Of a stretch of 64,000 nt of DNA, positions 45,180 through 54,688 are shown in pieces (within the stretch, counting starts at the first letter, position 1; each line of letters starts with the position of its first letter). This DNA comes from Limnephilus marmoratus (Eukaryota > Arthropoda > Insecta > Trichoptera > Limnephilidae), in contig OU862920.1 of NCBI GenBank assembly GCA_917880885.1, positions 34,941,019 to 35,005,018 on the forward strand, written 5' to 3'. The notes beneath the pieces are model-generated. The model was not told the DNA's origin and made no database searches. It saw nothing but the letters and a program-made list of their open reading frames with translations. Both the position numbers and the translations under genes were made by a program.

Positions 45180-47075
45180 CATTTCCGTAACGGTTAGAAC
45201 AAATCAAACATCAGAATTATTATTGGGTAGCTTTTTGTCTCTTTTAGACATTATACAAATGATAATTGTTGTATGGTAAGAACCAATAAGCAAACATTGA
45301 CATCTTCAGTGTAACTCGGTGTAATCAGCTAAGAAACAATTGATCAATTGCATCCAGAGTTCACGTTGTTCAGTTGTCTCACAAGTTGAGCGTAATGAAT
45401 TATATATAGTGCCTGCTTCAAGAGTGTCCTACTGTTGAATTTTCTAGTCACCTTTTGGAGCTTCGATATAATCTAGAAAATTTTATGATGCCATAACGAA
45501 CTTGAAAGATCTTTTTACTCTCCGAACATTGCGGTAGTTTTCTACACATAATATTACAATTGCAATATTATGTGTAGAAAAGACATTGCGTTGCTGTGTT
45601 TGTTTTTAAATAATTTTGTCTCTGTCTAGCTTTGTCTCTGTCTAACTATGTTCTTTTGTCACATTTTTTCTCCCTCTGTCGCTCAACTTATATGTAACTG
45701 ATAACTCTGTCTTAATGTTTAGTTATTATTATATCCTGAGGAAGCTTGGTCGAAGCGAAACCGGTCGATATATAAAATAACAAATACAAACCACAAAGTA
45801 ATTGCTTCTTATGAAATTTTTTTGTTTTAGTAGATAAATGAAAGAATGCAAATTTTGGAAGTGGAAATTAAACCACATCACGATATCCGATTGAGCTGAA
45901 ACTCGGCTGATAAACTCGTCATTGTAGACGCATTCTGTCATATTTTGTGGTGCTGACATACATTTCTCTGAAATTGGTAACTATCCGGCCGAAAATTGAA
46001 AATAGATGTATTAAATTTAAAAAAAACTTCAAATTAACTGCGGGTTGATTTTTTTTACATTTCAAAAGTTGATCTTCCGAAGAGGGTTCATATCCTTTCC
46101 GCACTGTTGAACGCGAGTTATGCCGTAGGATATGTGCACTTTAGAATGGGCTATTTTATATTTTATTTTGAAGGGTTATTTTTAGACTTTTTCTCTGCTC
46201 TTGGCTTTTGTGCTTTTTACCTTTTACAACTCCTCTACTTAAGATCACCTTTTTCTTAAAAAATAAAATAACAACTATAAAGCAAACGTAAAGATGCGAG
46301 GCATCTACTAAGTGCACAGACAATGTCCGCAATGCTGCTTTTATAACGTATATAATTGAAAAAAAAAAACAAATATTGAAATAACAAATCACCTTTAATT
46401 TTTGAGAATTATATTTCCTTATTGCTTTTCACTAATGTGCTTTGACACACATATTTTAGGTTTCCCCGGATAGACCTGCAAATATTATTATCGTTTCCAT
46501 GGTTACATGACAAAATTACACAGGCGTGAATTTTGACGTTACAATTAGTACAGCTGCCAGAATTACATTCGGGCGGGATTACACGTGGAGAGATTTACAC
46601 TTACTGGAGTTTTATTGGCTTCCTACGTATACATGTTACAGTCGGCGAAAAGGAAACATGGCTTTTAGTTTCAATTCTACTTTGGGGACATGTACGCTCA
46701 TTACTTATTTAATTTCACCAAAAGTGACGCTTTTTAGTACAAATATTTAAATTATTGAATTTCCCCACCCTTATATATATACATTGTACCAGCAGGTGCA
46801 CACAAGATTTAAAAAAAATTACCACATGAAAATGAATTAATAAAACTATTTTCGAGAAAAGCAATCCATTTCCAGGTGCAATTTGTGTCTTCTGGGTGCT
46901 TTGTTAATGTTTATATTTTACGTAAGGCGCTGCATGCCTACGCTTTTTTATTTTTGTATCCTGTCGCGTGTTTCACTAATTAGATTTATACTATCAGAGA
47001 AGAAAATACAGAAATTGAATGTTGAAAAATATAACGTTGAGAAAATTTATCAGTGAAATCACTCCAATGAACTTC
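45180..47075. other. no gene seen; CGAAACCGG motif at 45745
   Basis: AT-rich DNA. GGAAGCTTGGTCGAAGCGAA then ACCGGTCGATATATAAAATA at 45739-45778 resembles a dispersed arthropod motif. Minus open frames (45729-46392) are adjacent and unrecognised. Confidence 0.4.
45538..45581. repeat. 44-bp near-perfect palindrome
   Basis: TTTTCTACACATAATATT and AATATTATGTGTAGAAAA flank an 8-base centre ACAATTGC. Possible cruciform or remnant of a minimal foldback. Confidence 0.7.
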
Positions 47076-47077
47076 TA

Positions 47078-47941
47078 ATGAATCTATTTATGGTTATCAA
47101 GTTTAATTTGTTGAACTTGATTTTAATTTTAATTTTTTTACGTGTGCAAAGAATGGACGGTTATCTCGAGAGTGTTTTCTCTTGGGGTAAAAATAATCTC
47201 GTTGAATTTAATGTTTCAAAGACCCAATCTTGTCTGATTACGTCTAATGATCGGGATCGAAATGAATATAATAGAAGGGATCGAAATGAAAATCTAGTTT
47301 CCTTCAACGGAAGCAATTTTCCGAACAGGCCCACCATTGATATGCTTGGTGTAACAAGTGACCAGCTCAGATATGGGGGCTCCATCGAAACCAGAGTAAA
47401 GTTAGCCTCTCAAAAACTGGGCGTACTCTACAGGGCCCGCAGATTCTTTAATAGTGCTACACAACTGCTAACCCTGTACAAATCACAAGTGCCCCCCACG
47501 GTTGAATTTGGCAGCCTCCTCTGTTCTGGAGCTCCAAAATACCTGAAAAATACGCTCGACTCTGTGCAGAAACAGGCGGTCCCTTTGATAGATTCTGCCA
47601 TCTTAACAGACGGATTGCAATCCTTAGAGCGTAGGCGTCGGGTGGGAATGCTATCCTTGTTCTACCGGTATTACAATGGACGATGCTCCGACGAATTAGC
47701 GTCATTGATCCCCTCTCCACCGGTGCATAGTCGGGAAACACGTGCCCAACATTTGTACACGGTTGACATTTGTCACATGAGAACAGGTGGCTTCTTCGAC
47801 TCGTTCTCGTGTTCAACAGCGCGGCTGTGGAATGATTTGCCAGCCTCTGTGTTTCCTCCTTCTTACAACATGGGTCTCTTCAAAACCAATGTTCATTCCT
47901 TCCTCTCCTTAAAAAGACCCTCCACACAGCATTCCAGATGA
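47078..47941 (+). CDS. jockey-like non-LTR reverse transcriptase, C-terminal part
   Basis: The longest open frame in the window. Homology begins near residue 26: YLESVFSWGKNNLVEFNVSK ('WxxxxxVxFNxxKT'), then LGVTSDQLRYGGSI, ASQKLGVLYRARRFFN, LLTLYKSQVPPTVEFGSLLC, LQSLERRRRVGMLSLFYRYY and ARLWNDLPASVFPPSYNMGL, ending FKTNVHSFL. These are post-catalytic RT landmarks. The endonuclease and the YADD catalytic core are absent, so the product cannot retrotranspose. The first ~25 hydrophobic residues are probably flanking DNA. No frame damage, so the copy is fairly young. Confidence 0.88.
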   Translation: MNLFMVIKFNLLNLILILIFLRVQRMDGYLESVFSWGKNNLVEFNVSKTQSCLITSNDRDRNEYNRRDRNENLVSFNGSNFPNRPTIDMLGVTSDQLRYGGSIETRVKLASQKLGVLYRARRFFNSATQLLTLYKSQVPPTVEFGSLLCSGAPKYLKNTLDSVQKQAVPLIDSAILTDGLQSLERRRRVGMLSLFYRYYNGRCSDELASLIPSPPVHSRETRAQHLYTVDICHMRTGGFFDSFSCSTARLWNDLPASVFPPSYNMGLFKTNVHSFLSLKRPSTQHSR

Positions 47942-48004
47942 CATAGGCCCCGAGGGAAATTATTTTCCTCAAGGCCTCCTGTGTGGAGTTAATGTAAAAA
48001 AAAA
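47140..48004 (+). mobile_element. 5'-truncated jockey-like LINE copy
   Basis: Contains the RT C-terminus (47078-47941 frame) plus a ~60-base 3' UTR: CATAGGCCCCGAGGGAAATT, ATTTTCCTCAAGGCCTCCTG, TGTGGAGTTAATGT and an A-run at 47996-48004. This tail is the one carried by all J copies and by the minus copy at 62430-62845, so it identifies the J-mobilising partner. Confidence 0.85.
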
Positions 48005-48007
48005 CAT

Positions 48008-48287
48008 ATTCAGTAATATTATTATTTAATTTATTAAAACAGTTTGTTTGTAAACAAGATCTGCAATGTAATTATTATTACGTGTGACAACTGTTTCGCC
48101 CTCTGAAAGCAAAGAATAGGATTTCAGAAGGCGAAATTGTCAGTTGTCAAACTTTCAGTTTGACAGTTTTATAAGGCTTTCAGAAGGCGAACAGCTGTAA
48201 CGCGTAATAATAATAACATAGCAGAACTTGTTAACCTATAAACAAACTGTTTTTATAAATTGAACAATAATAATATTATTGAATAAT
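48008..48287. repeat. foldback element (arms ~100 bp)
   Basis: ATTCAGTAATATTATTATTT ... AAACAGTTTGTTTGTAAAC ... ACTGTTTCGCC on the left mirrors GGCGAACAGCTG ... AACAAACTGTTTTTATAAAT ... AATAATATTATTGAATAAT on the right. The centre has a second pair, TTGTCAGTTGTCAAACTTTC against GTTTGACAG. It begins immediately after the LINE A-tail. Confidence 0.75.
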
Positions 48288-48289
48288 AT

Positions 48290-48715
48290 ATTATAATATA
48301 AAAGAAATAAAAATTCTAAATAATCTACAGGATAGCATGAAACATATCCGAAGTTCATGCACCACATAGACTTACTTGAGGCATAAAATAGATTTAGCCT
48401 AGAAACTAGACGTTATGCAAATCTTGCAATTCCTCGTTTTAACATAATTCATAACTGAATTGATAGCCCGTTCCTCTTGGAATGCTATGGTTTATACGTG
48501 CCTCAAAACTTAACAGACGTAGTCGTCGTTCAAAATACCATATGGCAGAACAGACGTTCTAACACGGCATAGCATGACAAGAGGAATGGTGCTGTTAAAT
48601 GAAATTTCCGAAATACTAGATATATATATAATTGCTCTTTAAATAGCTTTAATATTTTTTTGCAATAATTATCTTCCCAGCTGTTAAGAATGGCGTAATT
48701 AATTCGTTGTACAAT
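48290..48715. other. no recognisable feature
   Basis: AT-rich; nothing shared with the named families. Confidence 0.35.
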
Positions 48716-48718
48716 AAT

Positions 48719-49055
48719 TTTTTGATGTGAAACTTCTTTAGCCCCTTTAGTGATTTGAAACTGGGATGAAACGAAAGAGCGTCACTAAAATTTATTATTT
48801 GGCGGGTCGTCGGTTCTAATATAATGCGAGCCTCCCGTAGCGCAGCGGGTAAGGCGCTTGACAAGTGTCAGCGGCCAGAGAGACGGATATCCAGCGAACG
48901 GAGGTTCAAATCCTATGAAATCCAAAAAAAATAAACATTTTTATTTTTGTCAAATCCAATCTTCAAACCACTTTAAAATAAACAGGCAAAAGAAAAGAAA
49001 GCGACATCTACCGACTTTAGTTTCACGTCTATCGCGTGAGAATTGCACACTCTGA
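48719..49055 (+). mobile_element. H-family type C with best tRNA-like segment (C3)
   Basis: Left TTTTTGATGTGAAACTTCTT, then CGGTTCTAATATAATGCGAG, then GCCTCCCGTAGCGCAGCGGG with A box TAGCGCAGCGGG, GTAAGGCGCTTGAC, B box GAGGTTCAAATCCT, AAGCGACATCTACCGAC, right end GTTTCACGTCTATCGCGTGA, GCACACTCTGA. The A and B boxes are spaced as in a tRNA with an insert (GGCCAGAGAGACGGATATCC), so it may be transcribed by Pol III. Confidence 0.85.
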
Positions 49056-49059
49056 TTTT

Positions 49060-49785
49060 CTTATTTATTTATCTTCCTGCAAAATTTCAGCTATTTTGGT
49101 TGCAGCATTTCTAGGTTGTCACTATCTTTGTACCTTTTAAATATCCGTTTGGCCGTCAAAAATATGACAATTCCATTTCAGTTTTTTCTTTCAATTATAA
49201 AAACTACACATAAATGTAATGTTGAAATCTCGGACACTGCTACAGAATAAACCTAGTTCTACTGATATGTTATTCAGATAATATTTCAACTTATTTTTAG
49301 TAGGTAAGCTAAATAAATCTGATCAAAATACACAATAAATTTTAATGTTTGTTTTTGGGTTGTTGCTGAATTCACTTGTAATATTATGCTTTCATAGAAT
49401 CTTACCAGTTACATAAAATTTCTCGTGTAACATATTAATTTTCATTAAATACTGTGCTTTATTATCGAAACTGCAATGGTTTAATGCTTGTTTTTACCTG
49501 TTATCGAATTTGTTGGGAAGCGTGTAAGCGTGTATATATTTTGTGGTGTGAACGCTTGATATTTGTATTGAGGATACAATGTTAATTAGTAAACGTGGTC
49601 AGTCCATTGGTCAAACCCAACTGTATTTGGAAATGACTGTGTTTGCTTTCTGATTAATAAATCTAGTGGATTTTAGGTGCAAAATGTCACGCGATTACCC
49701 GCATTGCTACTGGCGTCCTGTTACATTACAATGGGGATGGGGTGTAGACTTTACAACTGTTGCGCAACAAACAGTCGATGGGTCT
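49060..49785. other. no recognisable feature
   Basis: AT-rich flank of the hAT element; the open frame 49666-49977 runs across the element border and is an artefact. Confidence 0.4.
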
Positions 49786-49793
49786 TTTGCGAG

Positions 49794-50994
49794 TAGGGAT
49801 TGCAATCCCGCAAAGCGGGATCCCGCAATCCCGCGGGATCCCGCAGCTTTTATTAATCCCGCAATCCCGCACCTTCAAAACGCGGATCCGCGGATCCCGC
49901 AAGTTAAAAATTTGGCGCTAAAACTTTCGCGTAAATCGAGAGTCGCACGAGCGCAGTGTTACCATCTGTGGGAATAAATGTTATTCTGTCGACATAAGTA
50001 GAACCACCGTATCCTCCTTGATATTGTCAAGAAGGGCACTGTGGGTCAACGGTCAACCCATGGCGGCAGTATCCAATACATAAATTAAAGATTAGTTGCA
50101 GTTAGGATCTATATATACAGCTGTTCATAGTATGTAGATTATGTTTAAGATAAATAATAGTTTTGATAAATAGGTAGGTATATTTTTCTACGGACCACAC
50201 GCCACTGTTAAGAATAATATTGTGGTATTATTTTTTGTCTCAAAACAATGTTTTGTTATATTTTTTTTTAATGTTTGTGTTTGGTTATGTGTTATAATGT
50301 TTTGAGTAAATTGAATGCCTTGTTGTTTGATCCAGTCTTTGATGTATTTTTTGTGAATGTCTTTGTAGTTAGTAGTTGCTTCAGTGTGGTGGGCATGGTT
50401 ATATAGTTTGGTTGCGTAGTACTTAAAGTTTCTTTGCCCGTATGAGGTATGAGTTATCGGTATGTTTAATGTTTTTTTGTGTGGAGGCCCTGGTTTTACT
50501 TTAATTGTGGTTGCATTTGGAGTGTGAAGTTTATGTTGGAAAAGGATGGTAGTACAGATTATAGTAATAATAGTAGCATCTAAGAGAAAGTTGTGATTTG
50601 TTTATTAGTCATTATATGAATAAGACTGAATTAAAAATATAAAGTTGTTAGGAGTAAGTGTAAAATTAAACAAAACTATTAAATTATGCCAATTATTTAA
50701 AGATGAATCTAAGAAAACAGATTACTAATTACTTAGATAATAGAAAACTTAATTAATACAAAAGAATTAATTTCTGTTGCTTAATGTAAGAAATGTTAAA
50801 TAAAAGTTGATTTTTACCCAAAAATCTGTAGTTTCAATTTTATCTTATAACTTATAAAATCTGTAGTTTCAATTTGATTTTAAAACTTATAACATTATTT
50901 CAAAGATGCGGGATCCCGCGGGATCCGCGCGGGATTGAGCAATCCCGCATATCAATCCCGCGGGATTGAATTAGCTGCGGGATTGCAATCCCTA
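49794..50994. mobile_element. hAT element with palindromic TIR, 8-bp TSD
   Basis: Both ends carry TAGGGATTGCAATCCCGCA (right end inverted), and TTTGCGAG flanks both sides (49786-49793, 50995-51002). Subterminal blocks at 49800-49905 and 50905-50985 are packed with CCCGC/GGGATCC words that form many hairpins. Both the terminus (GGGATTGCAATCCC) and the subterminal words are self-complementary. No hAT transposase frame inside, so non-autonomous. Confidence 0.88.
50300..50560 (-). pseudogene. RT C-terminal fragment inside the hAT element
   Basis: A minus frame without a Met reads LHTPNATTIKVKPGPPHKK, then NIPITHTSYGQRNFKYYATK, LYNHAHHTEATTNYKDIHKK and YIKDWIKQQGI. The 'HTxYGQxNFKYYxxKLYN ... FKKxxKxWL' pattern is a C-terminal feature of some non-LTR RTs. 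It shows that a retrotransposon piece became part of this element's interior. Confidence 0.5.
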
Positions 50995-51139
50995 TTTGCG
51001 AGGTAGCCTTCAAATGCATTTGAAATGAAACACTGTCATTGTGTACATCATTTCCATTTTTATCAAGCACGACTTCGTCAGGGCATATATATGAAGTAGA
51101 TCGATATAATTTATCCTATATGTTTTTGGTATCGTCCCC

Positions 51140-51262
51140 CGGCTGTCTGTATGGTCGTTTGTATGGTTTGGACATGTGCTCAGAAAACCGTAAAGCAACT
51201 TCCGCACAAGTCCCAGGATGCAATCCCAGAGGGAAGAAATATCCTGTTGGTCACCCACAGTA
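51140..51262 (+). pseudogene. RT C-terminal fragment with a frameshift
   Basis: One frame gives VWFGHVLRKP and, after a +1 shift near 51183, the next gives SENRKATSAQVPGCNPRGKK then YPVGHP. Together they match the 'RWFGHVxRMxENR..A..W.PxGxRxxGRP' C-terminus of non-LTR RT proteins. It lies just outside the hAT right border. Confidence 0.6.
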
Positions 51263-51344
51263 AGCTAGGGAAAGTAGCTTAGTGTATTTCTATTTAGAGT
51301 TAAAATATAATTAATTTAATTACGTTTACATACATAATAATATT

Positions 51345-51432
51345 ACCTGCAACATCTCCTAATATAGACTTCGGATCAATACATCCACACAAACACACAC
51401 ATACACACACAACCACACCCACACACATATAT
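51345..51432. repeat. (AC)n-rich microsatellite
   Basis: ACACAAACACACACATACAC-type imperfect dinucleotide run ending ATATATAATA. Confidence 0.8.
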
Positions 51433-51679
51433 AATACTCACTCACCGAAAAATAGCCACAGGCAATATATCCGGCACACATGGACGATCACCGCCACAAC
51501 ACTATACATAGAATATAACAGGGAAATTTCTATTACTAAAATTCTGAAATAATGCAAATATCGTTTGAAACGTGCTTTATTTGTAAAATATATATGTAGA
51601 TTTTTGTTTTATGGCCGAGACATTCTCGACGTTGGATTAAAACATCCAGTGTTTTCAGGATTTGTGGGGTTAGATCGAG

Positions 51680-51948
51680 CCTGATAAGAAAAGAGGGTAA
51701 AGTGGGTACATACCAAAAATATTTTACGAATTAATATTTTTTTTGTCGAAATACGTATTTTTTTCAATGTTTAACATAAGCTCAAAGGAATCTATAGAGT
51801 GAAGAAACGTCCCAGCCCTTATAAGAAAAGAGGGTAAAGTGGGTACATACCAAAACATTTTTACGAATTAATATATTTTTTTGTCGAAATACGTATTTTT
51901 TTCAATGTTTAACATAAGCTCAAAGGAATCTATAGAGTGAAGAAACGT
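51680..51948 (+). repeat. 137-bp tandem duplication
   Basis: Copies begin ATAAGAAAAGAGGGTAAAGT at 51684 and 51821 and both end GAAGAAACGT (51810, 51948). Only a few differences, in T-runs, so the event is recent. Confidence 0.88.
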
Positions 51949-52078
51949 TTCAAAGATAACGCTTGTGGTTATACTGAACTAGGTCCAATGGACATACTTT
52001 AGCGTACCGTTCATTTAGATGTTATTTGAATGGCTATCCTTTTCATAAGCGGTGCTACATTTTTTTTGTTTTGATTAG

Positions 52079-52190
52079 TACGAATATCCTATCCTATCCT
52101 ACTAATTTTATAAAGGCGAAGTTGTTATGGATGTATGTATGTTTGTTACTCTTTCACGAAAAAACTTTACAATAATTATTTATTTATTTA
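52079..52190 (+). mobile_element. 5' part of a dispersed arthropod element
   Basis: TATCCTATCCTACTAATTTT, ATAAAGGCGAAGTTGTTATG, GTATGTATGTTTGTTACTCT and TTCACGAAAAAACT. I recall this order (TCCTACTAATATTATAAATGCGAAAG-type) as the opening of a high-copy insect repeat. Truncated after ~110 bp. Confidence 0.55.
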
Positions 52191-52233
52191 TTTGTAAGAA
52201 ACAAACAGCTTTTACATAATTACAGTGATAATA

Positions 52234-52618
52234 CAGGGTGTCCGGGGGTAAAGTGCATTAACTTAGTGTGGTGATTCTACATTATAGTACAAGTAAAAAA
52301 GATAAATAACTTTTTTCGAAATTCCAACTTTTAGGGGTAGTTTTGCCATTAAGGTAAAAAGATAAAATTAGTCCGGCGTGTGCAGCCAGATTTATTATTT
52401 TCCGCTGTTACGATACGGGCCAATCACAACCGAGTCGGGCGCCAGGCAGGCTCTCAGCAAGTAAGATCGTACCTCACACTAAGGATTTTAGTAGGTATGT
52501 CTTTTTGTATGGGAAAAAAATGTTGGAATTTCAGAAAAAGTTGTTAGTTTTTTTTTTACTCCTGCCATCATGTAGAATCACCTGCCGAAGTTAATGCACT
52601 TTACCCCCGGACACCCTG
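52234..52618. mobile_element. TA-flanked MITE, ~105-bp TIRs
   Basis: CAGGGTGTCCGGGGGTAAAG at the left and its exact complement at the right, with similarity continuing ~105 bp inward (GTGATTCTACAT, AACTTTTTC, GAAATTCCAAC). TA on each side (52232-52233, 52619-52620). TA duplication suggests Tc1/mariner-type mobilisation; the ACAGGGTGTCC terminus is common in arthropod MITEs. The centre is GC-rich (CGGGCCAATCACAACCGAGT). Confidence 0.88.
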
Positions 52619-52624
52619 TACACA

Positions 52625-53480
52625 ATATAAAGTGAACTGAAAGTCAAGCCACAGAAGTTTCTTATGTTAAAGTTAATTGGCAAAGGAGTTTTATTATCTT
52701 AAAATTTATTTTGGGTTATGGGAAGGGTAGAGGAAGAGGAATATAGGAAAAGGATAGGAGATGCTCCTGATACATTTCATACTCTCATATTAATAATATA
52801 GCTAATGCATCAGAATAATATATAGGCTATAGCTCAGAGCTCTGGCATTATTATATTTGTATAAAAAATTGCAATAGGTGGCACGCGAGCTGTTTGAACA
52901 AATGAGTGTAACAGGTATGGAGGGGGCGGAGAGGGGGGGGGGGTGAAGAGGAAGGGTGGGAGGGGGCAAAAGCTAGTAATTATATATTTTTATAACGTCA
53001 TTGGATAGATGTTGTAATTTTTCAAGTTTGCTTAATGTTCGAAATGCAAAATTGAAAGGCGATGGATCCTGAGGCAAATATATTTTTTTATAATTGCTTC
53101 AAAAATCCTATAATTATAATATCTCGTGATTTTCACGAGTCTGCGCTAGTATTTAACTAACCCTCGTTAGAATTGTATCGATTCAATGTAAAAGGTAATA
53201 GTCGGTTAGCGCTCAATATGCTCCGGTTCCCATGGGTTAACTTTTTTATTATGCATATCTCACCCCGATCAGGGTTCTGCATGCGCCGCGTTTCAACTCG
53301 ACTCTTAAATTATTCGCAGGAGGTTGAAACCAATGCAGCTCTCATGCACTTTTAAGTTCTATATAATGGCGTATTTAGAACTTCCATTCAACAATGATGC
53401 TGTCTGCTGGAAATTCGTCGCTTTGATTACCATTGAAAACGGTTGCATTATGTCTTTATACCGAATGAAACAAAATCGTC
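52625..53480. other. no gene seen; G-rich patch 52918-52970
   Basis: GGAGGGGGCGGAGAGGGGGG followed by more G-runs could form G-quadruplex on the plus strand. The remainder is AT-rich. Confidence 0.45.
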
Positions 53481-53487
53481 CACACTA

Positions 53488-53840
53488 TTTTTGAAGTAAA
53501 ACTTCTGTACGCACGCTTACTTGTGGAGTAAGCTGGCGAATGCGTGATGAGCGGGAGATATAAGTTAGTGAAGATAGAAAGAGAGAGAGTTACGCTTCGT
53601 ATATTACTGTAGGGGAAAGAGAGAGAGGTGCGAGCACACATTTTCTTTCTCTCTTTTTCTCGTAGCCAGTTATGTTTCGTGTATCTAAGACACAGTGCAG
53701 GCCTATTGTCTGTATCACACTGTAGAAGCAAGAGAGCATGAGAGCAAGGAGCAGGAGAGCACATTTTCTTTCTCTCTTCCTATCATATAGATGGAGCAGA
53801 AATTTTACCTCAATTGTGTGGTCTAAAGCACACTCGTTTT
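53488..53840 (+). mobile_element. H-family type D with expanded centre (D2)
   Basis: Left TTTTTGAAGTAAAACTTCTG, one ACGCACGCTT..GGAGTAAGCT unit, GGGAGATATAAGTTAGTGAA as in D1, right TTTTACCTCAATTGTGTGGT and AAAGCACACTCG plus T-run. A central ~230 bp rich in GAGAGAG/CTTTCTCTC replaces the second tandem unit; two ACATTTTCTTTCTCTCTT blocks (about 53637 and 53761) show it is itself a duplication. Confidence 0.8.
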
Positions 53841-53844
53841 TTTT

Positions 53845-54680
53845 GTATGCACTTTGCTCAACATTTGTATTTCCCACCCACAAATGTAAATTATTTCTTT
53901 TTTTCTTCCTCTGCCTCTTCTTCAAGACAAAGTTAAATATGTTAAGAAACCAACCCGTAAAAACAAAGCTTTTTACTATATTACATTTATTTTAAATTTT
54001 CGACGTAATTCGCCATCTAATAGCCAATTTCAGAGAAATGCGTGTGTGTGAGTGAGTGTGCGTATGTGTGTGTGTGTGAGTAACATCAAAAATTGTTAGA
54101 ACGCATTTTCATCGACAGAGAAATGGGTTAATTTCCACTTCCAAGATTTGCTTTGATTCATTCGTGAAAACAAAATCGAAATTCAAATGTATTTAAAAAT
54201 GAATTTATTTGTTTTAGTTCATTTTTGTTTTTATATTCTGCTTCTTACATAATTAAAACCGCAAATTCTTTAAATCCCATATGAAAAACAAAACATATTT
54301 TCTGTTTTATGTGAAGTTTCTAATGATTCCGTACTGCAGTAAGTACCACTTACGAAACTCACAAAGTGAGGAAAAAACAGAACTGCCTACAAGGGCGAGG
54401 AAATCACACCAAGTTGTACAGAGTAGAGAAAGTGGCGCGGGTGTCAATAAATGAATCTCACGGGCATCTCGCTTATTAAAAAGAAATCATTAATTTTTGT
54501 TCTTTTTAGAATTCCGCGAAAATTGCTAGCTGCTTAAAAAACTTAACTACAAATCCTAAATTTGGTGAACAAAATTCGGGCTTGTTTCCAAAACTGAATA
54601 TTTTGTTACACTATCTCTATTTGGTTAAATATTTTTACAAATGTGTAAGATTTTTCCCATCTTTCTCATTTTTAGCGTCT
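53845..54680. other. no gene seen; (GT)n microsatellite
   Basis: A GTGTGTGAGTGAGTGTGCGT and GTGTGTGTGTGTG run lies at about 54040-54080; otherwise AT-rich. Confidence 0.5.
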
Positions 54681-54688
54681 CTGTACAA

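Noticed and set aside
49666..49977. 103-codon plus frame
   Set aside because: It crosses the target duplication and the GC-rich palindromic end of the hAT element.
53456..53995. Several 100-codon frames on both strands
   Set aside because: They fall in the GA/CT-rich centre of type D element D2, where stops are rare by composition.
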